Source: Oscillospiraceae bacterium
GTDB taxonomy: Bacteria > Bacillota > Clostridia > Oscillospirales > CAG-272
Direction: 5' to 3'
DNA length: 64,000 nucleotides
Assembly (NCBI GenBank): GCA_015064505.1
Contig: SVSB01000001.1
Coordinates: forward strand, 1-64,000
In this document: positions 19,075 to 27,064 of the stretch, piece by piece
How positions within the stretch are numbered: position 1 is the stretch's first letter
Layout of the letters: every line of letters begins with the position of its first letter
Program-made: the position numbers and the translations under genes
The notes under the pieces: model-generated
What the model was told of the DNA's origin: nothing
The model's database searches: none
The model's input: only the letters and a program-made list of their open reading frames with translations

Positions 19075-20904
19075 ATGAATAAAAGAAAGCAATTAACCAA
19101 AACAGGGATGATAATGAGCTTTCTTAAAAACAGCAAGCGCTGGTTCGTGCTATCCACGGTCAGTGCTTTGCTTGTGTCCGTATGTGAGCTCATTTCCCCG
19201 CAGATAGTCCGATTCACCGTGGACTCGGTCATCGGCAACGAGCCGCCCGATCTGCCCGCCCCCATCCCGGCGATGGTGGAAAGCGCAGGCGGCGCTCATA
19301 TATTCAGAGAACGGCTGTGGATCGTTGCCCTTGCGGTGGTGGTCACGGCTGTATTCAACGTTATTTTCAAGTACTGCTTTTCCGTAAGTAACACAAAGGG
19401 CGCGGAGACCCTCGTTAAAAGAATGCGCGATACCCTCTTTGCCCACATCGAGCGTCTCCCCTTTGCATGGCATATGAAGAACCAGACGGGTGATATCATA
19501 CAGCGCTGCACCTCGGACGTGGACACCGTAAAGCGATTCCTCTCCGAGCAGCTGACGCAGGTATTCCGCATCGTTTGCCTGCTTACCATGTCTCTTATCT
19601 TTATGTTCTCCATGAACGCCACACTCTCCCTTATCGCCCTTTGCTCCATTCCCGTTATATTCGGCTACAGCCTGCTTTTTCATAAGCGCATCAGCGGCTC
19701 ATTTGGCGAATGCGACGAGAACGAGGGCAAGCTTTCCGCCATTGCACAGGAAAACCTGACGGGAGTGAGAGTTGTGCGCGCCTTCGGACGCGAAAAGTAC
19801 GAAAGGGATCGCTTTGAGGAGCAGAACAACAAATACTGCTCTCTGTGGACCCGTCTTTCCATGATATTCTCCGTTTTCTGGGGCACTGCCGATCTTATAT
19901 CGGGAATTCAGGTGATGCTTATCATCGTCGTTGGTGCTTATCTTGCCATAAACGGAGATATTACCGCAGGAGAATACATTACCTTTATCTCCTATAACTC
20001 CATGCTTATCTGGCCCGTGCGTATGCTTGGCAGAATGATCGCCAACGTAAGCAAGGCGGGCGTATCCCTTGACAGGATACACTACATTATGGCAAGTGAG
20101 GAGGAAAGGGACAGGGATAACGCCCTTACCCCCGATTTTAAGGGCGCCGATATAGTTTACGAGAACGTAAGCTTTGCCTACGAGGGCTGTCCCGAGCTTC
20201 TGCACGACATAAACGTGCGTATCAAAGCAGGCTCCACCGTGGGTATTCTCGGCGGCACGGGAAGCGGCAAATCCACTCTTATCCATCTGCTTGACCGTCT
20301 TTACGAGCTCCCCGAGGGGTGCGGCAGAATTACCGTTGGCGGCGTTGATATCGCCGATATCAAGGGGGATCATCTGCGCAAGAATATCGGCATCGTGCTT
20401 CAGGAGCCGTACCTTTTCTCCCGTTCCATCAAGGATAATATCGGCATCGCCCTTGAAAACGCCTCCATGGATGAGGTCCGTGAGGCTTCCGCCACCGCCG
20501 CCTTTGAAGAAACGGCAGACTCCTTTGCGGAAGGCTTTGACACCTTCGTTGGTGAGCGTGGCGTTACCCTATCGGGCGGACAGAAGCAAAGGGCGGCCAT
20601 CGCCCGTATGCTGACGGGCAAGACCCCCGTTATGATATTTGACGATTCCATGAGCGCCCTTGATACGGAGACGGATGCAAAGATCCGCACCGCCCTCCGC
20701 GAGAAGCTTGCAGATTCCACGGTGATCATAGTCAGCCACCGTATAACCACCCTTATGCAGGCAGACTGCATACTGGTGCTGGAGGACGGCAGAATTACCG
20801 AAAGAGGCACTCATGCGGAGCTTGTGAAGAACGGCGGACTCTACTCCAGAGTTTACGAGCTGCAAAGCAAGCGCGAAAGCGACGAGGGGGAGGTGACGGC
20901 GTGA
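19075..20904 (+). CDS. ABC transporter, TMD-NBD fusion (exporter half)
   Basis: GGTGSGKST, LSGGQKQRAAIARML, MIFDDSMSALD. Confidence 0.95.
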   Translation: MNKRKQLTKTGMIMSFLKNSKRWFVLSTVSALLVSVCELISPQIVRFTVDSVIGNEPPDLPAPIPAMVESAGGAHIFRERLWIVALAVVVTAVFNVIFKYCFSVSNTKGAETLVKRMRDTLFAHIERLPFAWHMKNQTGDIIQRCTSDVDTVKRFLSEQLTQVFRIVCLLTMSLIFMFSMNATLSLIALCSIPVIFGYSLLFHKRISGSFGECDENEGKLSAIAQENLTGVRVVRAFGREKYERDRFEEQNNKYCSLWTRLSMIFSVFWGTADLISGIQVMLIIVVGAYLAINGDITAGEYITFISYNSMLIWPVRMLGRMIANVSKAGVSLDRIHYIMASEEERDRDNALTPDFKGADIVYENVSFAYEGCPELLHDINVRIKAGSTVGILGGTGSGKSTLIHLLDRLYELPEGCGRITVGGVDIADIKGDHLRKNIGIVLQEPYLFSRSIKDNIGIALENASMDEVREASATAAFEETADSFAEGFDTFVGERGVTLSGGQKQRAAIARMLTGKTPVMIFDDSMSALDTETDAKIRTALREKLADSTVIIVSHRITTLMQADCILVLEDGRITERGTHAELVKNGGLYSRVYELQSKRESDEGEVTA

Positions 20905-22724
20905 AGAAGCAAAAGGAACAGGAATACGTTAAGCTTCCCATGTTCGGAATCCCGAAGCTTATCCCCTATATGCGCCCCTACGGCAGGATACTGCTTATTA
21001 TGATCCTTTGCGGTCTTGGGGGAAGTGCCACAGACGTGCTGCTTCCCTTCTTCCAGAAATACGCACTGAACCACTTTGTTGAGCTTGGCACGCTGGATAC
21101 TCTTATTCCCTTTATTCTGCTCTACCTTGCATTTCTCGTGGTGCAGATGGCGGTGAATTTTATCTCCACTTACTTTGCCGCCCGCATAGAGCACAGCGTA
21201 AGCCGCGATCTGCGCCGCGCCGCGTTCAATCATCTGCAGACCCTTTCATTCTCTTATTTCAATCAGAACAGCGTGGGCTACATCCACGCAAGAGTAATGA
21301 GCGATACCTCCCGAATAGGAGAAATGGTATCCTGGTCGCTCATGGACGGAGTATGGCATATCTCCTACATCGTTGGCGTTATCGCCGTTATGTTCTCCAT
21401 GAACCCGCGCCTTGCGTTGCTTGTGGTGGCGGTAATACCATTTACGGTGATCTGCATCTGGATATTCCAATCAAAGCTTTCCGACTTCCACCGCAAGATA
21501 AGAGAGATCAACTCCAGGATAACGGGCAACTTCAACGAGGGAATTACGGGCGCAAAGACCGTCAAGACCCTTGTGATCGAGGAAAAAATGTCACGGGACT
21601 TTAACGTGGACAGTGCGGAAATGAAGCGCACCTCCATCCGCGCCTCCCGTCTGAACGCAATGTTCGGCTCCGTTATTACCTTTGCATCCTCCCTGGTGCT
21701 TGCGCTGGTGCTTTTGCGCGGCGGCAAGCTTACCATGGAAAACGCAATGCTCATCGGAACCCTTTCGGTATTTATGTCCTACGCTCTCGGCGTTATGGAG
21801 CCAATCCGCTGGCTTATAGACGCGCTCTCCACCCTTATAAACGTTCAGGTAAACATTGAGCGCTTCACGAAGCTGATGGAGACCAAAAGCGACGTTGCGG
21901 ACAGCGCAGAGGTAGTTAAAAAATACGGCGACAGCTTTGAGCCAAAGCGCGAAAATTGGGAGGAGCTGCACGGGGATATTGAATTCTGCGACGTTACCTT
22001 CAAGTATCCCGACGGCGAGGAATACATCCTTGAGCATTTTGATCTGAAGCTTCCCCGCGGCAGCAGCGTTGCAATCGTTGGAGAAACGGGCGCGGGAAAA
22101 AGCACCCTCGTTAACCTTGTGTGCCGCTTCTTTGAGCCCACCGAGGGAAGGGTGCTTATAGACGGCAGGGACGCAAGAGAACGCTCCCAGCTCTGGCTGC
22201 ACTCCAATATCGGCTACGTACTGCAAACGCCTCATCTGTTCTCCGGCACCGTTGCGGAAAATCTGCGCTACGGCAATCCCAATGCAACGGAAGAAGAGAT
22301 AATGGCGGCGCTTAAGCGAGTAAGCGCCGACGATATCGTTGCAAAGATGGAAAAGGGGCTTGAAAGCCAGGTGGGAGAAGGAGGCGACCTGCTCTCCACG
22401 GGCGAAAAGCAGCTGCTTTCCTTTGCCCGTGCCATCCTTGCGGATCCCCGTATTCTGGCGCTTGACGAGGCGACCGCCTCCGTTGACACCATCACCGAGG
22501 GAAAGATACAGTCCGCCATCAAGGAGATAACCAACGGCAGAACCTCTCTCGTTATCGCCCACAGGCTTTCCACCATCAGAAACTCCGACCTCATACTTGT
22601 TGTAAGTGCCGGAAAGATAATCGAGCGCGGCACTCACACGGAGCTGATGAAGGCAAGGGGACATTACTATTCCCTCTACACCAAGCAGTTTGAGGAAGAA
22701 GCCACGAAGGCGTTGCTTCAATAA
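20901..22724 (+). CDS. ABC transporter, TMD-NBD fusion (exporter half)
   Basis: GETGAGKST, LSTGEKQLLSFARAIL, ILALDEATASVD; overlaps partner. Confidence 0.95.
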   Translation: MKKQKEQEYVKLPMFGIPKLIPYMRPYGRILLIMILCGLGGSATDVLLPFFQKYALNHFVELGTLDTLIPFILLYLAFLVVQMAVNFISTYFAARIEHSVSRDLRRAAFNHLQTLSFSYFNQNSVGYIHARVMSDTSRIGEMVSWSLMDGVWHISYIVGVIAVMFSMNPRLALLVVAVIPFTVICIWIFQSKLSDFHRKIREINSRITGNFNEGITGAKTVKTLVIEEKMSRDFNVDSAEMKRTSIRASRLNAMFGSVITFASSLVLALVLLRGGKLTMENAMLIGTLSVFMSYALGVMEPIRWLIDALSTLINVQVNIERFTKLMETKSDVADSAEVVKKYGDSFEPKRENWEELHGDIEFCDVTFKYPDGEEYILEHFDLKLPRGSSVAIVGETGAGKSTLVNLVCRFFEPTEGRVLIDGRDARERSQLWLHSNIGYVLQTPHLFSGTVAENLRYGNPNATEEEIMAALKRVSADDIVAKMEKGLESQVGEGGDLLSTGEKQLLSFARAILADPRILALDEATASVDTITEGKIQSAIKEITNGRTSLVIAHRLSTIRNSDLILVVSAGKIIERGTHTELMKARGHYYSLYTKQFEEEATKALLQ

Positions 22725-22750
22725 AAGTGCAAGTATTTCATAGGTAAAAG

Positions 22751-22785
22751 AAAACCGCGGCTGTCCGTTGGACAGCCGCGGTTTT
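22751..22785. terminator. Bidirectional intrinsic terminator
   Basis: AAAACCGCGGCTGTCC-gtt-GGACAGCCGCGGTTTT. Confidence 0.93.
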
Positions 22786-22797
22786 TATCGTACTATA

Positions 22798-22902
22798 TTA
22801 ACCGCAGATGCAGGAGATGAAAAGGATAGCAAGAATGGCAATAATAAGCCAAGTGCAAGCGCAGTTGTTGTTATTACCGAGTACGTTGTTAAGGCAATCC
22901 AT
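22798..22902 (-). CDS. 34-aa hydrophobic Cys/Asn-rich small protein (not in ORF track)
   Basis: MDCLNNVLGNNNNCACTWLIIAILAILFISCICG* with GGAGG RBS (TTGGAGGAACAATT-ATG). Confidence 0.75.
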   Translation of the reverse strand: MDCLNNVLGNNNNCACTWLIIAILAILFISCICG

Positions 22903-22972
22903 AATTGTTCCTCCAAGAGTTTACGGGGGCTTTTCGCCTCCCATATCATCTTATGAATCGCCGCCGATTGTG

Positions 22973-23674
22973 TTACTTGTTTTTGCCGTACTCAAAAATG
23001 GCGCGGAAAGCCTCAACGCCCCTGTCGTAAAACTCGCCCGACTCGCTTTCTCCCACCATCGCGCTGTAATTGGAGCTGCGGCGCATACAAAGCAGCGTAT
23101 CCTCGGGCAGATAGGAAAAGAAGGTCTTTCCGAATTCCGTTTCAAGCAGGCGCACGCTGTATTGGTCAAAGCTTCCGTCGGGCAGGTCTGCGGTAAAGCT
23201 GCGCCAAGCCTCCGTATCAAGCACCTCAAGCATGGATACCCAATCGTCGGTCTTTGCGTACTCCGCGTAAAGGGCAGGGTCAACGAACCAGATGACCGTA
23301 TCTCCCGCCTCAAACTCGCGGCAGAACTTTTCAAAGTTGCCCTCCTGGGAGGGAACGCTGAAGGTGGGGTCCTTCTCAAACTCCGCCCTTATCTGTTCGT
23401 TTGTCATATGAAATATCTTATTGAAGCTGACGCTTACCTTGCCGTCGCCGTTAAGATCCTTTCCTATTGCCGCGGCGGCGTATGCGGCGCCCTCCTCAAG
23501 CTGCTGCTCGTAAAGTCTGGCGGGTCCCGCATAGGTTATGTAAGTATCGTATTCCTCCGCGCCGGCGCATTGCACAAGGGCTGCAATGCACACCGCAAGT
23601 CCGAGAAGTCCCAAAAGCGTTTGATGCTTATAATGATACCAATAATTTTCCAGCTTCTTTTTTAATCTTTCCAT
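22973..23674 (-). CDS. Hypothetical membrane-anchored protein
   Basis: N-terminal basic segment plus TM (TLLGLLGLAVCIAALVQC), 233 aa. Confidence 0.7.
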   Translation of the reverse strand: MERLKKKLENYWYHYKHQTLLGLLGLAVCIAALVQCAGAEEYDTYITYAGPARLYEQQLEEGAAYAAAAIGKDLNGDGKVSVSFNKIFHMTNEQIRAEFEKDPTFSVPSQEGNFEKFCREFEAGDTVIWFVDPALYAEYAKTDDWVSMLEVLDTEAWRSFTADLPDGSFDQYSVRLLETEFGKTFFSYLPEDTLLCMRRSSNYSAMVGESESGEFYDRGVEAFRAIFEYGKNK

Positions 23675-23779
23675 AACAGCCTCGCAATTATCTTTTATAC
23701 ATTAAGTATAACATTGTTTTGTGAATATGGCAAGTATTTTGTGCAAAGGGGAAATGAATAAGAAAATTCCAAAAAGCTA

Positions 23780-23834
23780 TTGACAAATGGCGCATTTTGG
23801 TATAATATATACGAGTGGTTAGCAGAAGCTAACC
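23780..23834 (+). promoter_or_regulatory. feo promoter with palindromic candidate operator
   Basis: TTGACA (23780) and TATAATAT (23801); palindrome GGTTAGC-agaa-GCTAACC at 23817-23834 over the expected start site. Confidence 0.65.
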
Positions 23835-23861
23835 CCGACAGTGTATTTAAAGGTGGAAGCT

Positions 23862-24077
23862 ATGAACCTGACTAACGCCGTTGAGGGCAAGGAATACGTT
23901 GTAAAGGAAATAGCCACGGACGACGAGGAGCTTGATGCGTTCCTCTTTTCTCTCGGTTGCTACAGCGGAGAGAAGATAACCGTTATCAGCCGCCGCAAGG
24001 GCGGATGCGTGGTGTCCATCAAGGACGGCCGTTACAATATGGACGATCAGCTTGCCGCCGCCATTATCGTGGAATAA
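23862..24077 (+). CDS. feoA: FeoA-domain protein
   Basis: MNLTNAVEGKEYVVKEIATDDEELDAFLFSLGCYSGEKITVISRRKGGCVVSIKDGRYNMDDQLAAAIIVE; precedes feoB. Confidence 0.92.
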   Translation: MNLTNAVEGKEYVVKEIATDDEELDAFLFSLGCYSGEKITVISRRKGGCVVSIKDGRYNMDDQLAAAIIVE

Positions 24078-24119
24078 CACGGTAAGGCAGCGGGCGATGC
24101 TGTTTGTTTTTTGCCCGTT

Positions 24120-24136
24120 GGTTAGCGGTTGCTAAC
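24120..24136. promoter_or_regulatory. Second copy of the GTTAGC-N4-GCTAAC palindrome, upstream of feoB
   Basis: GGTTAGC-ggtt-GCTAAC in the feoA-feoB intergenic region. Confidence 0.6.
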
Positions 24137-24163
24137 TTCCATTTCAAGAGAAGGAGAGAACTT

Positions 24164-26164
24164 ATGCGCATTGCATTTGCAGGAAATCCCAACAGCGGAA
24201 AGACCACGATGTACAACGCTCTTACAGGCCGCAACGAAAAGGTCGGCAACTGGGCGGGTGTTACGGTGGATAAAAAGGAGGCACGCATCAAAAAGAGCTA
24301 TGCGGGGGAACACGAGCTTATCGCCGTAGACCTTCCCGGCGCGTACTCTATGTCGCCGTTCACCTCCGAGGAGAGCGTTACCAGCGCGTACGTAAAGAAC
24401 GAAAAGCCCGACGTTATCATCAATATCGTTGACGCTACTAACCTCAGCCGTTCCCTGTTCTTTACCACACAGCTGCTTGAGCTTGGTATCCCTATGGTGG
24501 TTGCCCTTAACAAAGCAGACGTAAACAAGAAGAAGGAAACGGAGATAGATACCGCAGCTCTCTCCAAGGCGCTGTGCTGTCCCGTTGTGGATACCGTATC
24601 CACCAACTCCAAGGGCCTTGGCGAGCTTATAAAGGCCGCCGTAGCTCAGCACGGTCTTTCCCAGAAGGCTCCCTATATTCAGGAGGGAGTGGATCTTACG
24701 GATAAGAAGGCAGTTGAAATCGCAGACCGCAAGCGCTTTGAATTTGTAAACGGCATAGTAGATAAAGTTGAAACGCGCAAGGTTTTCACCAAGGATAGAA
24801 ACGCGCAGGACAAGTTCGACTCCGTAATAACTAACCCCATCGTCGGTCTTATTCTGTTTGCGGGCGTTATGTTCCTTGTATTCCAGATATCTCAGGCTTG
24901 GCTCGGTCCCTGGATCGCGGACGTCTTCGTTGGTTGGATAGACGCGTTCAAGGAATGGGTAGCAGGCGCCCTTGAGGGCGGCAACGATTTTCTGGTTGCT
25001 CTGCTCACCGAGGGAATTATCGGCGGTGTAAGCGCGGTTGTAGGGTTCCTCCCCCTCGTCATGGTAATGTATTTCATGATCGCACTCCTTGAGGATTGCG
25101 GTTATATGGCCCGCGCTACCATCGTCCTTGACCCCATCTTCAAGAAGGTCGGACTTTCCGGCAAATCGGTTATTCCCTTCATTATCGGCACAGGCTGTGC
25201 CATTCCCGGCGTTATGGCCTGCCGCACCATCCGCAACGAGCGCGAGCGCAACGCCACCGCAATGCTCGCTCCCTTTATGCCATGCGGCGCCAAGCTCCCC
25301 GTTATTGCCCTCTTTGCGGGCGCATTCTTCCCTGAGGCTTCCTGGGTAGGTACTCTTATGTACTTTGCGGGTATTGTTATCATCTTCCTTGGTGCACTGC
25401 TCGTAAATAAGATCGCAGGTCACAAGGCAAGAAAGTCTTACTTCATTATGGAGCTGCCCGAATACAAGGTTCCCAGCCTTAAGCGCGCGGCACTCTCCAT
25501 GCTCTCCCGCGGTTGGGCATACATAGTTAAGGCAGGTACTATTATTCTGCTGTGCAACGCAATAGTATATATTATGCAGTCCTTCGATTGGAGCTTCGCT
25601 CTCGTTGAGGAAGGTATGGAGAGCACCTCCATCCTTGCTTCCATTGCACAGCCCATTGCAGTACTCATTCTCCCCATCATCGGCATTAAGGCCTGGCAGA
25701 TGGCTGCAGCAGCCGTTACCGGCTTTATCGCCAAGGAAAACGTTGTCGGTACTCTTGCGGTCTGCTACGGCATCTCCAATCTTATTGATACCGAGGCTCT
25801 TGAGATGGTAGAGGGCGCGGGCACGGAGGTTGCCGCAGTATTCGGCATCACCAAGGTTGCGGCTCTTGCATACCTTATGTTCAATCTCTTCACTCCTCCC
25901 TGCTTTGCGGCTCTCGGCGCTATGAACGCGGAGATCAAGGATAAAAAATGGTTCTGGGGCGGTATCGGTCTTCAGCTCGGCACCGGCTATTCCGTAGGCT
26001 TCCTCGTATTCCAGATCGGAACTCTTATTACCACGGGTTCTCTCGGCGCAGGCTTTGTTGGCGGACTTATTGCCGTTCTGGTATTCGCAGGCATCCTTAT
26101 TGCCCTCTGCGCACGCTCCGATAGAAAGCTCAAGGCAGAGTACGCTCTGAAAGGTAACAAATAA
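24164..26164 (+). CDS. feoB: Ferrous iron transport protein B
   Basis: MRIAFAGNPNSGKTTMYNALTGRNEKVGNWAGVTVDKKE; DLPGAYSM; Gate/Core TM regions. Confidence 0.96.
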   Translation: MRIAFAGNPNSGKTTMYNALTGRNEKVGNWAGVTVDKKEARIKKSYAGEHELIAVDLPGAYSMSPFTSEESVTSAYVKNEKPDVIINIVDATNLSRSLFFTTQLLELGIPMVVALNKADVNKKKETEIDTAALSKALCCPVVDTVSTNSKGLGELIKAAVAQHGLSQKAPYIQEGVDLTDKKAVEIADRKRFEFVNGIVDKVETRKVFTKDRNAQDKFDSVITNPIVGLILFAGVMFLVFQISQAWLGPWIADVFVGWIDAFKEWVAGALEGGNDFLVALLTEGIIGGVSAVVGFLPLVMVMYFMIALLEDCGYMARATIVLDPIFKKVGLSGKSVIPFIIGTGCAIPGVMACRTIRNERERNATAMLAPFMPCGAKLPVIALFAGAFFPEASWVGTLMYFAGIVIIFLGALLVNKIAGHKARKSYFIMELPEYKVPSLKRAALSMLSRGWAYIVKAGTIILLCNAIVYIMQSFDWSFALVEEGMESTSILASIAQPIAVLILPIIGIKAWQMAAAAVTGFIAKENVVGTLAVCYGISNLIDTEALEMVEGAGTEVAAVFGITKVAALAYLMFNLFTPPCFAALGAMNAEIKDKKWFWGGIGLQLGTGYSVGFLVFQIGTLITTGSLGAGFVGGLIAVLVFAGILIALCARSDRKLKAEYALKGNK

Positions 26165-26328
26165 TGAACGCAACGGATATCGTAATTATCGCCATAATCG
26201 TCGCAATAATAGGCTTTGCCGCCTTTTACGTATACAAATCGAAGAAAAGCGGTAAGAAGTGCATCGGCTGTCCCGACGGATGTTGCTGCAGCGATGCTCA
26301 GAAAAAAAGCTGCGGCTGCGGTAAATAA
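26164..26328 (+). CDS. FeoB-associated Cys-rich small membrane protein (not in ORF track)
   Basis: MNATDIVIIAIIVAIIGFAAFYVYKSKKSGKKCIGCPDGCCCSDAQKKSCGCGK*; start overlaps feoB stop (TAATG). Confidence 0.85.
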   Translation: MNATDIVIIAIIVAIIGFAAFYVYKSKKSGKKCIGCPDGCCCSDAQKKSCGCGK

Positions 26329-26335
26329 TGATAAA

Positions 26336-26372
26336 AAATCGGCTGTGAAGACCACGTCTTCACAGCCGATTT
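26336..26372. terminator. Intrinsic terminator hairpin, copy 1
   Basis: AAATCGGCTGTGAAGAC-cac-GTCTTCACAGCCGATTT. Confidence 0.9.
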
Positions 26373-26375
26373 AAT

Positions 26376-26570
26376 TTAACTTTGCGCGTCGTCGTTTGCG
26401 GGCATAACTATCTCGCCCTCGCTTTGCTCAAAGGCTTTTATCTCCTGCCTTATCAAATACAGGATCTCCCCGTTTGCGGAGCGTCCGTAATACTTTGATA
26501 TATAGTGCAGCTTATAATGAAGCTCCGGATCTATCTCTATACCAAGATGCTTGTTTTTCTTATTTCTCAC
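26376..26570 (-). CDS. Arc/ribbon-helix-helix-like DNA-binding protein
   Basis: KNKHLGIEIDPELHYKLHYISKYYGRSANGEILYLIRQEIKAFE. Confidence 0.8.
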   Translation of the reverse strand: MRNKKNKHLGIEIDPELHYKLHYISKYYGRSANGEILYLIRQEIKAFEQSEGEIVMPANDDAQS

Positions 26571-26632
26571 AAATATACTCCAAATAATCTTACTTTAAGT
26601 ATATTTTAAGATTATTTTATGTTATAATGTTG

Positions 26633-26659
26633 TTAGTATACTTATTTTAAGTATACTAA
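26633..26659. promoter_or_regulatory. 27-bp palindrome, candidate operator of the RHH protein
   Basis: TTAGTATACTT-atttt-AAGTATACTAA with TATAAT at 26623-26628; additional half-site AAGTATA at 26597-26603. Confidence 0.65.
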
Positions 26660-26679
26660 ATTCATATATGGGAGTTTTT

Positions 26680-27012
26680 ATGAAAATAGCAATCATTGGG
26701 TCAAGAGATCTTTCGATAAGCAACTTGGGAGATTACGTATCCGAAAATGACGAGATAGTATCGGGGGGCGCTAACGGAATAGACCGTTGCGCGGCAGAAT
26801 ACGCAAAAACGCACGGAATAAAGCTTACGGAATATTTGCCGGAATACGATCGTTACGGTCGCGCCGCGCCGATAATCAGAAACAAAAGGATAGTAGACTG
26901 TTCAGATGCCGTCGTTGCCTTTTGGGACGGAAGCTCAAAAGGCACTCTCTCCGTAATAAAATACGCGGAAAAGATCAAAAAGCCCTGCAAGGTGATAATA
27001 ATTCAAAAGTAA
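26680..27012 (+). CDS. YspA/YpsA-related SLOG-family nucleotide-binding-like protein
   Basis: MKIAIIGSRDLS...DEIVSGGANGIDRCAAEYAKTHGIKLTEYLPEYDRYGRAAPIIRNKRIVDCSDAVVAFWDGSSKGTLSVIKYA; GGAG RBS. Confidence 0.88.
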   Translation: MKIAIIGSRDLSISNLGDYVSENDEIVSGGANGIDRCAAEYAKTHGIKLTEYLPEYDRYGRAAPIIRNKRIVDCSDAVVAFWDGSSKGTLSVIKYAEKIKKPCKVIIIQK

Positions 27013-27026
27013 AAACATCCTAAAAG

Positions 27027-27060
27027 CGGCTGTGAAGACCACGTCTTCACAGCCGATTTT
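27027..27060. terminator. Intrinsic terminator hairpin, copy 2 (identical core to 26340-26372)
   Basis: CGGCTGTGAAGAC-cac-GTCTTCACAGCCG-ATTTT. Confidence 0.9.
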
Positions 27061-27064
27061 ATTT

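Noticed and set aside
24122-26173. 683-aa minus-strand ORF opposite feoB
   Set aside because: Shadow ORF caused by codon usage of feoB; the plus-strand FeoB motifs are unambiguous.
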